The notes under the pieces were generated by a model, which was not told the origin of the DNA, did no database searches, and was given only the letters and a program-made list of their open reading frames with translations. The translations under genes were made by a program, and so were the position numbers. From contig NZ_AUFW01000017.1 of NCBI RefSeq assembly GCF_000426705.1, forward strand, positions 62,001 to 126,000: a DNA stretch of 64,000 nucleotides, in the 5' to 3' direction. Within the stretch, counting starts at the first letter, position 1. Each line of letters opens with the position of its first letter. This document shows positions 53,367 through 60,018 of this stretch, piece after piece. The DNA comes from Spirochaeta cellobiosiphila DSM 17781 (lineage in GTDB: Bacteria; Spirochaetota; Spirochaetia; DSM-17781).

Positions 53367-53490
53367 TTGCTTACTAGGTTTTGCTCTTTTGCTTACTTAG
53401 TTTCATCCGTTTGCCTACGAGGTTTTGACCATTTGCTTATTAGGTTTACTTGAAACTCAATAAGCAAAATCACCAATTTCAAGTAAGCAA
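53367..53490. repeat. four 22-bp tandem repeats with two matching inverted copies
   Basis: Four direct units start at 53367, 53389, 53411 and 53433, each beginning TTGCTTA or TTGCCTA with a 22-base period and consensus TTGCTTACTAGGTTT. Two inverted copies follow: AATAAGCAA (53459-53467) is the exact complement of TTGCTTATT in unit 4, and AAGTAAGCAA (53481-53490) of TTGCTTACTT in unit 2, giving nested hairpins. No coding frame with a start site covers it. It lies in a 350-bp gap between the broken regulator and the M42 peptidase gene. Confidence 0.8.
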
Positions 53491-53592
53491 AAGCCACCTT
53501 TTGAGCCTTAAGAAATGCTCAAAGAGCATAACCTTCTGGCTTTCTCTAATTGACCTGTTTCTTTGTTGGCATTTATTGTTCCTAATTCTGGA

Positions 53593-54588
53593 CTATAGAA
53601 TATAAGCACGCAGAATTTTGTAGGTTTGTTCTATTCCTCTGATGTGAGTACGCTCCCATCCATGGGAAGCATTCACCCCAGGACCTACTAAGGCGACTCT
53701 ATAATCTTTACCTGCTCCTAATGCAGATTGTCCATCACTTCCATAAAAGGGAAAGATATCAACAACATAATCTACATTATGGGCGATAGCGGCGGCTTTA
53801 AGTTCTTTGGTCAATCCATAGTTAAATGGACCTGTTGAGTCCTTAGCACAGATGGAGACATGAGTTTCTTTTCCTTCACAACCTTCCCCAACAACACCCA
53901 TGTCCACCACAATCATATCTGCAGTATGAGGTAAAATTGCAAAGCCCTGTCCTGTTTCTTCTGTGACATTAAAGTAGAAATAGATATCCCTATCAGATTT
54001 ATAAGGGCTGAACTCTTCAATCAAAGCCATCATAACTGCTGCAGAGGCCTTATCATCTAAGTGACGTGACTTGACGAAGCCTTCCTGAATATCAAAAGCT
54101 GGATCCAGGCTTATAAAATCTCCAGGAAGAATGAGCTCCTTTAATAATTCTCCTTCTTGAGGTAGATAATCCACCCGAACTTGGAGATCACTAAACTTTA
54201 GGACATGATCCTTAAGCTTACTATTTACATGAACTGCTGGATTTTTGGGGAGTATAGTACCTTTGAAGATTTTCTTATCCGTATGAATACTACAGTAATT
54301 ACCTAAAATGTAGTTAGCAGGATAACCACCAATTGGTGTTAGCTCAATATAATCGGATACTCCACTGACCATCGCTCCCAAGGTATCAATATGACTGGCA
54401 AGAATAAGAGGTTCCTTAACGGCCTTTTCAGCCTTTAAGGTCACGATAACGGAACCTTTGTGAAGCTTCTGAACATCCAGATTCTTTTGTTTAGCCCAGT
54501 TATATATATAATTCGCAGCCTGATCTGTCATACCTGTGGGAGAAGGTATATTAATCAGAGTTTTGAGTTTGTCTAATATGTTTTCCAT
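53593..54588 (-). CDS. M42 family metallopeptidase
   Basis: A 331-residue aminopeptidase/deblocking enzyme. Metal ligands: ASHIDTLG (His), SRHLDDKAS (Asp), FNVTEETGQG (Glu pair), VVDMGVVG (Asp) and NASHGWERTH (His). The N-terminal LKTLINIPSPTGMTDQAANYI is typical. ATG 54588 is preferred; a TTG nine codons upstream is in frame, and neither has a clear ribosome-binding site. Confidence 0.93.
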   Translation of the reverse strand: MENILDKLKTLINIPSPTGMTDQAANYIYNWAKQKNLDVQKLHKGSVIVTLKAEKAVKEPLILASHIDTLGAMVSGVSDYIELTPIGGYPANYILGNYCSIHTDKKIFKGTILPKNPAVHVNSKLKDHVLKFSDLQVRVDYLPQEGELLKELILPGDFISLDPAFDIQEGFVKSRHLDDKASAAVMMALIEEFSPYKSDRDIYFYFNVTEETGQGFAILPHTADMIVVDMGVVGEGCEGKETHVSICAKDSTGPFNYGLTKELKAAAIAHNVDYVVDIFPFYGSDGQSALGAGKDYRVALVGPGVNASHGWERTHIRGIEQTYKILRAYIL

Positions 54589-54661
54589 ATAATAATAATA
54601 TTGTTTTTTTGACAATTAACATAGGACAAATTAGGATAAGTTAGGTGGGAGCATCCCTTTA

Positions 54662-55708
54662 TTGAAAGATACCATATTTATCATTGACGACGCAGACACC
54701 AATATTGACTTATTGGAACTCATGCTGGAACAGGAAGATTACAATACTCTATCAGCCAAAAGCGGTAAAGAAGCCCTTCGTCGTATGGATACGAACATTC
54801 CAGATCTCATTCTTCTGGACATCCAGATGCCCTTTATGGATGGCTTTGAAACCTGTAGGCTCATTAAGGACAATCCCAAGTTAACAACAGTTCCGATTAT
54901 ATTCATGAGCGGATTGGCAGATACAGAAGATAAAGTCAAAGGTTTCCGTGCGGGTGCTGTAGACTATGTAACCAAACCATTTGAGACCGAGGAACTCTTG
55001 GCTCGAATCAATACACATCTTACCCTTAAAAAGCTTCAAGACAAACAAGTCAAACTAACCGCAAACCTAGAAAGTCAGATAAAAAAACGAACACAGAAGA
55101 TAGAGAAGGCTCTCGAGGAAAGAGATATAATGCTTCACGAAATACATCACCGAGTGAAGAATAATCTTCAAGTCATCTTGAGTCTTCTAAATCTTCAACA
55201 ACAGGATATAGAGAATGAACACTGCCAGAAGGTATTAGGTGAAAGCTGTGGACGTATCCAGTCTATGGCACTGATCCATGAACTCATCTATGAATCTGAA
55301 GACTTAGGCAGTGTGAGCCTTATGAGCTATCTGCATAATTTATTTGAATACATTATATCTGGTCGACAGGGAGATTCTATTGGGCTTAAATTCGAGGCTA
55401 TTGATGCTAATATAGGAATCGAACAATTGGTTCCCCTGGGCCTATTGGTTAATGAAATTATCAACATTCTAGCAAATCATAATGTCGAACTTGAACAATA
55501 TTTTCTACTAGACTGTCTTGTCTATCAGATCCATGACAGAATCTATCTAGAGATATCCGATCAAAGGGTACGGCAAACGGAATTTGATAAGTCTGAGGAA
55601 TCCCTTAAATTCATGATTATTGAAGCTCTTACCCTTCAATTAAGAGGACAGATTGAATACAGTCTTCACCCTCTTCTTGGGTTTAAACTATCTTTTCCTT
55701 TAGAATAA
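54662..55708 (+). CDS. receiver plus HisKA_2 protein with degenerate ATPase domain
   Basis: A 348-residue hybrid. The N-terminal receiver is intact: Asp9-Asp10, Asp53 in LLDIQMP and Lys105 in VTKPFE. A coiled coil leads to MLHEIHHRVKNNLQVILSLLNL with the phospho-His (162/163). The following ATPase-like part keeps VPLGLLVNEI but then lacks the N-box Asn/Lys, the DxGxG box and the glycine lid, so ATP binding is unlikely. It may act as a phosphotransfer dimer, in the way of Spo0B. It starts with TTG, GGGAG about ten bases upstream. Confidence 0.82.
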   Translation: MKDTIFIIDDADTNIDLLELMLEQEDYNTLSAKSGKEALRRMDTNIPDLILLDIQMPFMDGFETCRLIKDNPKLTTVPIIFMSGLADTEDKVKGFRAGAVDYVTKPFETEELLARINTHLTLKKLQDKQVKLTANLESQIKKRTQKIEKALEERDIMLHEIHHRVKNNLQVILSLLNLQQQDIENEHCQKVLGESCGRIQSMALIHELIYESEDLGSVSLMSYLHNLFEYIISGRQGDSIGLKFEAIDANIGIEQLVPLGLLVNEIINILANHNVELEQYFLLDCLVYQIHDRIYLEISDQRVRQTEFDKSEESLKFMIIEALTLQLRGQIEYSLHPLLGFKLSFPLE

Positions 55709-55713
55709 AAAAA

Positions 55714-55733
55714 GGGGACTGTTTCCAGTCCCC
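55714..55733 (-). terminator. intrinsic terminator of the small heat-shock operon
   Basis: GGGGACTG (55714-55721) and CAGTCCCC (55726-55733) form an eight-base-pair GC-rich stem with a four-base loop, followed on the minus strand by seven T. It ends the transcript carrying the heat-shock protein and the tiny ORF, and may also serve the receiver-kinase gene. Confidence 0.85.
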
Positions 55734-55740
55734 ATATATA

Positions 55741-55854
55741 TTAATAACGATTATCTCGTTTGTCTTTTATTAAGCGTATGGCCTTAACCAATTGCTTAGC
55801 AATGGATTCCTTGAAAATATACCCAACAACAACTCCTGGTATGAACCAAAACAT
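55741..55854 (-). CDS. 37-residue single-helix membrane protein (small ORF)
   Basis: Directly after the heat-shock gene, ATG 55854 opens a frame for MFWFIPGVVVGYIFKESIAK, then a basic tail to a stop at 55741-55743. GGGGAGG ends nine bases before the ATG; an ATG at 55863 inside that site is an in-frame alternative. The first 15 residues could form a short membrane helix. It lies between the heat-shock gene stop and the terminator, so it is in the transcript. Family not recognised. Confidence 0.6.
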   Translation of the reverse strand: MFWFIPGVVVGYIFKESIAKQLVKAIRLIKDKRDNRY

Positions 55855-55855
55855 A

Positions 55856-56464
55856 TTAGTCATCCTCCCCTAATATTTGTATTTTGACACCTTCCTTGGT
55901 TTGAAATTCCTCTTTGGCAGGAATCACAACCTTTAGAACCCCATTACGAAATCGCGCACTTACCTTTTCCCTATCGAACTTATCTTCAGGAACATAGTAT
56001 TGTTGTTCCTTGATATCTTTCATCTTTAGACGTCGTTTGAAGTATTTAACACTTTCATCGCCTTCCTCGTCTTCTTTCACTTCAGGGATCTTAGCAGAGA
56101 AGACCATATAGTCCCCAAGGAATTGTAAGTCTATACTGCTTTCATCAAAACCAGCCATTGCGAATTCGAATACCATTTCTCTCTCTTTGGATAGGTATAC
56201 ATTCATTGGTGGATAAGAATAGGTAGGATAGAAATCCATATTGTCATCCCAAGCCCCACTATTCTGTCTACGTCCAGGACCTCTTCCATGATCATGAAAA
56301 GGTCCCTTTCCCCGATCTTTGTTATGTCCTGTGAAGTCACGCATTTTGTCTTCCCAATTGGAAAAATCAAAATCTCCTTTCTCAAAACTATCCTTAACGG
56401 ATTGAGCGGCATCGAACATTTCGTCCATGATTTTTGTTAAATCGATAACAATCTTGTCTTTCAT
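55856..56464 (-). CDS. small heat-shock protein (Hsp20/alpha-crystallin-like)
   Basis: A 202-residue protein: helical N-terminal part, a Gly/Arg/His-rich hinge (residues about 55-75), and an alpha-crystallin-like domain from YPPMNVYLSKEREMVFEFAMAGF to FRNGVLKVVIPAKEE, with the RFRNGVLKV motif of Hsp20 family. These are ATP-independent holdases. ATG 56464 has AAGGAG upstream; twelve further in-frame codons are unlikely. The ribosome-binding site and start lie in a small hairpin that might act as an RNA thermometer. Confidence 0.88.
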   Translation of the reverse strand: MKDKIVIDLTKIMDEMFDAAQSVKDSFEKGDFDFSNWEDKMRDFTGHNKDRGKGPFHDHGRGPGRRQNSGAWDDNMDFYPTYSYPPMNVYLSKEREMVFEFAMAGFDESSIDLQFLGDYMVFSAKIPEVKEDEEGDESVKYFKRRLKMKDIKEQQYYVPEDKFDREKVSARFRNGVLKVVIPAKEEFQTKEGVKIQILGEDD

Positions 56465-56480
56465 AAGATTACTCCTTATG
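56462..56480 (-). promoter_or_regulatory. start-codon hairpin of the small heat-shock gene
   Basis: In the mRNA CAUAAG (56480-56475) pairs with CUUAUG (56467-56462), whose last three bases are the start codon; the loop contains GAG of the AAGGAG site. The six-pair AU-rich stem would be weak and could melt with heat. Confidence 0.4.
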
Positions 56481-56769
56481 TATCTTAGTCCCTTATACAA
56501 GGCGACTGGAAACCCTTTCCGGCGTCTCTACTCTATATAATGCAATTCATATGCCAATATATTACTATTCTCTTAAAAAAAGACTTATATCTTTTTAATA
56601 AAACAATTTAGACAAAACAAGCAAGCCACATAAAGATTCAAGTAAAATCTTATACTTCCCCCAAATATGTGTCACAATTCACCATAAGCCTTTATTAGAG
56701 GTAAAACCTGGGTAATATTGTCGCCTCACTCTTCCACATTAGACAAAATTCTAGTATTTTTAGCTCACT
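56465..56769. other. divergent intergenic region with possible sigma-54-like element
   Basis: The 305-bp gap between the heat-shock and YmdB-like genes has no reading frame or RNA gene that I can support and no CIRCE element. On the minus strand TTGGCATATGAATTGCA (56557-56541) fits the sigma-54 pattern, with GG and GC ten bases apart, about 77 bases before the heat-shock start. AT richness makes chance matches possible. Confidence 0.35.
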
Positions 56770-57585
56770 ATGGGAATGAAAGTACTATTTATCGCCGAAA
56801 TAGTGGGTAAAGCAGGCTTATTCACAGTAAAAAAACTGCTACCCCAACTAAAGGAAGAACATAATATTGATTTTGTCATCGCCAGTGCTGATGGAGTAAC
56901 TGGTGGTTTTGGTATGGGTAAAAACCACTCCATATACCTACGGAAATTAGGTATTGATGTACTTACCACCGGAGAATGTGTATATTATAAGAAAGACATG
57001 GCACCACATATTGCCAAAGCTCCTTATATATTAAGAGGGGCTAACTACCCTGCCACAAATCCGGGAAGGGGTTGGCGTTATTATAATGTTGGTGACAAGA
57101 AGATTGCTGTTGTAAATATATTGGGACAAGCAGGATTCAATAGACTGCATCTAACAAATCCCTTCTTTCTTATTGAAGGGATAGTGGAGAAGATAAAAAA
57201 AGAGACTAATATTATAATAGTCGATTTTCATGCGTCTACAACAGCAGAGAAGACAACAATGTATTACCATTTAGATGGTAAGGTGTCTGCTGTAATTGGA
57301 ACACATACCAAAGCCCAGAGTGCTGATGCGCGTGTTCTTCCTGGTGGCTCCGCAGTAATTTGTGATGCTGGAAGAACAGGAAGTATACAGTCTGTAGGGG
57401 GCTTTGATTCGGATATAGAGATTAAAAAATTCCTTACTGCTATTCCAGAACGATCTGGAGAGGCTTGGGATGGTCTGGAATTGCAGGGTGTTTTGTTGGA
57501 CATCAATGATGATGGCCGGGCAAACTCGATAGACACCTTAAGAATACCATGTAAGGAGGTTCCTGATGGAAAAGGGAGTGATTAA
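56770..57585 (+). CDS. YmdB-like (TIGR00282) metallophosphoesterase with altered metal site
   Basis: A 271-residue protein colinear with B. subtilis YmdB: KVLFIAEIVGKAGLFTVKKLLP at the start, LRGANYP..NPGRGWRYYNV, IIVDFHASTTAEK, GTHTKAQSADARVLPGG and DAGRTGS. Several metal ligands of YmdB are changed: GDIVG reads AEIVG (Glu10), the GEN motif reads ADG, NHTWD reads ECVYY and the second His of GTHTH is Lys. Either it binds metals differently or it is not a phosphodiesterase. The rseC-like gene overlaps its end by 20 bp. Confidence 0.83.
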   Translation: MGMKVLFIAEIVGKAGLFTVKKLLPQLKEEHNIDFVIASADGVTGGFGMGKNHSIYLRKLGIDVLTTGECVYYKKDMAPHIAKAPYILRGANYPATNPGRGWRYYNVGDKKIAVVNILGQAGFNRLHLTNPFFLIEGIVEKIKKETNIIIVDFHASTTAEKTTMYYHLDGKVSAVIGTHTKAQSADARVLPGGSAVICDAGRTGSIQSVGGFDSDIEIKKFLTAIPERSGEAWDGLELQGVLLDINDDGRANSIDTLRIPCKEVPDGKGSD

Positions 57586-57955
57586 TTCCATAGAAGGTAA
57601 CAAAGTTCATCTTACGATGACCAAAGAAGTTGCTTGCTGTGGTCAGGGATGTACTGACAATTGCAATGTAGAGACTTTTGATTTTGAAGCAGTTAACAAC
57701 AAAGGATTGAATTTGGAAGTAGGACAGATGGTTGAGTTCGCGGTCCCCCATGCTTCTACATTGAGAGGATTATTTCTTGTCTTTGTTATACCCTTTGGAT
57801 TGTTTTTCGGCCTATATGCTTTAGTTCCTTCCTTAGGAATTGTTCAGGACGGCTTCAGATTATTAATATCTCTGGCAGGACTTGTAGGAGGCTGGTTATT
57901 AGGTCGGCTTCTTCCGAAGGAAAAGAAACAACCCATTATTATGGATGTTATTTAG
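57566..57955 (+). CDS. RseC/MucC-family positive regulator or SoxR-reducing component
   Basis: A 129-residue membrane protein: an N-terminal domain with three to four cysteines (EVACCGQGCTDNC), then two membrane helices (LFLVFVIPFGLFFGLYAL and LLISLAGLVGGWLLGRLL). RseC proteins are linked to sigma-E control or to Rnf-type electron transfer. AAGGAGG lies six bases before the ATG, inside the previous gene, indicating coupled translation. No rnf genes are near. Confidence 0.87.
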   Translation: MEKGVINSIEGNKVHLTMTKEVACCGQGCTDNCNVETFDFEAVNNKGLNLEVGQMVEFAVPHASTLRGLFLVFVIPFGLFFGLYALVPSLGIVQDGFRLLISLAGLVGGWLLGRLLPKEKKQPIIMDVI

Positions 57956-57983
57956 GCTATCCTCTAGGATAGCCCTTTTTTTT
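57955..57983 (+). terminator. intrinsic terminator after the rseC-like gene
   Basis: GGCTATCCT (57955-57963) and AGGATAGCC (57966-57974) form a strong stem, followed by eight T (57976-57983). The stem begins on the last base of the stop codon. It ends the YmdB-RseC transcript. Confidence 0.9.
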
Positions 57984-58066
57984 ACAAAATATAAACATTT
58001 ATATTTTTTTCACACTAACAACCTTCCATTCTGTATTAATTAGTGACCTTGAGATACACTGCACTA

Positions 58067-59446
58067 TCAATGACACAAAGACGAATACTACTCATTCTGC
58101 TATTAACCATTACCATTAGTGTTTTTGGATCCAGCAATGAGGAACAAATACCATCAACATCAGCCCTTTATTGGGGGACTTTCTTTTGGAATCCTGTTAT
58201 ATGGGGACCTCAGTTAGTAGCCGGTATCGACTACGCTGCTATCTATCCCCAAATGTGGACGCGGCATTTATCTAATCCCTGGGTATGGGACAATGATGAG
58301 TTCTCTGTAAATCAGCTAGGGCACCCCTATCAAGGATCCTTGGCTTATGGATCTGCCAGAGGAGCCGGATGGGATTTTAATCATAGCGTGTATGCTACTA
58401 TGGTCAGTAGTGTGACATGGGAACTCTTTATGGAGAATGAAACCCCTTCTAAAAATGACTTTATTATCACTACTTTAGGAGGAACTGCTTCTGGAGAAAT
58501 TGCCTACCGGTTATCACAGGCGATTCAGGGGCGATTCCGACGAGGGATTCCCGGTATAACAGGTTCAGCTTTATCCTGGACCTTATCTCCCGGTGGAAAT
58601 ATTAGTGACATCATCTATAACCAACCAGATCCTACTAGTCTTGCGCCTTTTCAATATGAAATAGGGGTTGGATATGATGTCACACAGCAAAGTGGTCAAT
58701 CAGCAGACATGTTTTCCAAAGATAAAGACTATAATAACTTGCTATTGAATTATAATATCCATTATGGAGATATCAGAACAAAAACCAAAGTCCCCTATGA
58801 TATATTCAGTGTCGAAGGATTTGCAGGATTCCGTTACAATGATTTCTATGGTTCTTTCTTCAGTAAGGGCTTGTTGTGGGGAACCCCGATGTATATTAAT
58901 AAGCATATGGATAACCTGTTGGGTATCTATATGCATTATGACTTTGTCTATAGTGATGTGTTTAATCTAAGTGCTAACAGCTTAGGTGTAGGTTGGCAAA
59001 ACCAGATTGATAATGTATACATCCAAAGTAACTGGGAATCTTACCTATCATTCTTAGCCCTAGGAAGTTCAGAAAACCTCCACCTTAAAAAGATTGATCA
59101 GATCTATGGAGAACCAGAGGTAGAACGCCGTAGTTATGATATCGGTTTTGGTTCTAATGTGAAGCTGGACTATACGCTACAAGTAAAGCCCATTAATACT
59201 AATCTTTATATGAATAATTACTTTTACTTTATGTACATTTACCCAGAAGCTGTACCCAAAGGTGGTTCTTCCGGGTTTGCGCTTAAAAACAATTGGCAAC
59301 TAGGCTTAGAGAAGATTGTATCTGAAGATACAAAAATATTTCTTAGGTATTATCGCTGGAATAGTGATACTCGATACGAAAATTTGGATAATACCTCATA
59401 TACTCTCGAGGGCCTTCGTTTAGGTATCAGTTATACCTACAATTAA
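58067..59446 (+). CDS. DUF3943 outer-membrane-type protein
   Basis: A 459-residue exported protein. MTQRRILLILLLTITISVFGS is a signal peptide. The mature part begins with YWGTFFWNPVIWGPQLVAGID and includes WVWDNDEFSVNQLGHPYQGSLAYGSAR, the DUF3943 core, then many alternating beta strands and a C-terminal GLRLGISYTYN ending in an aromatic/Asn as in beta-barrels. Function unknown. A TTG at 58043 is in frame upstream but adds residues before the signal peptide. Its stop shares a TTAA with the stop of tag. Confidence 0.85.
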   Translation, partial: SMTQRRILLILLLTITISVFGSSNEEQIPSTSALYWGTFFWNPVIWGPQLVAGIDYAAIYPQMWTRHLSNPWVWDNDEFSVNQLGHPYQGSLAYGSARGAGWDFNHSVYATMVSSVTWELFMENETPSKNDFIITTLGGTASGEIAYRLSQAIQGRFRRGIPGITGSALSWTLSPGGNISDIIYNQPDPTSLAPFQYEIGVGYDVTQQSGQSADMFSKDKDYNNLLLNYNIHYGDIRTKTKVPYDIFSVEGFAGFRYNDFYGSFFSKGLLWGTPMYINKHMDNLLGIYMHYDFVYSDVFNLSANSLGVGWQNQIDNVYIQSNWESYLSFLALGSSENLHLKKIDQIYGEPEVERRSYDIGFGSNVKLDYTLQVKPINTNLYMNNYFYFMYIYPEAVPKGGSSGFALKNNWQLGLEKIVSEDTKIFLRYYRWNSDTRYENLDNTSYTLEGLRLGISYTYN

Positions 59447-60012
59447 AGCTTTTGTACTTCTTTGTATCGATAGCAATCTGTAGTGTGATCATTCACAATA
59501 CCCGTTGCCTGTAGAAAAGAATAAATAATAGTCGTACCAACAAAGGACATTCCTCTTTTCTTAAGGTCCTTGGATATTCTTTCAGACAATTCTGTACTGG
59601 CAGGAACATCAGATAGTTTAGGAAAATTATTCACGATAGGTTTATTATCTACATAATTCCATATGAACCTATCAAAGCTTTTCCATTCTGTCTGTATTTG
59701 AAGAAAAGCCTTTGCATTCTTAATAGCGGATCCTATTTTAAGTTTGTTACGTATGATTCCTTGATTAGCCAATAACTCAGCCACTTTGGCTTCGTCATAT
59801 TGAGCAACAATCTGGGGATCGAAATCATCAAAGGCCTGACGATAAGCCTCTCTTTTACGTAAAACGGTGTACCAGGATAGACCGGCTTGAGCTCCTTCAA
59901 GTATCAAGAATTCAAAGAAGGTACGATCATCATGGACAGGGACACCCCACTCCTGATCATGATATTGAATATAAAGTTCCTTATCTTCCGGAACCCATCC
60001 ACAACGTATCAT
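59443..60012 (-). CDS. tag: DNA-3-methyladenine glycosylase I
   Basis: A 189-residue Tag enzyme removing 3-methyladenine from DNA. MIRCGWVPEDKELYIQYHDQEWGVPVHDD opens with the zinc Cys and the conserved Trp/His, FEFLILEGAQAGLSWYTVLRKR follows, and the C-terminal QATGIVNDHTTDCYR holds the other zinc ligands. Length matches the E. coli enzyme (187). It starts six bases after the ABC-F gene and is probably cotranscribed. Confidence 0.96.
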   Translation of the reverse strand: MIRCGWVPEDKELYIQYHDQEWGVPVHDDRTFFEFLILEGAQAGLSWYTVLRKREAYRQAFDDFDPQIVAQYDEAKVAELLANQGIIRNKLKIGSAIKNAKAFLQIQTEWKSFDRFIWNYVDNKPIVNNFPKLSDVPASTELSERISKDLKKRGMSFVGTTIIYSFLQATGIVNDHTTDCYRYKEVQKL

Positions 60013-60018
60013 AAATAT

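Noticed and set aside
53367-53490. CRISPR array
   Set aside because: Units are 22 bases from start to start with no room for spacers, units are degenerate, two are inverted and no cas genes are near.
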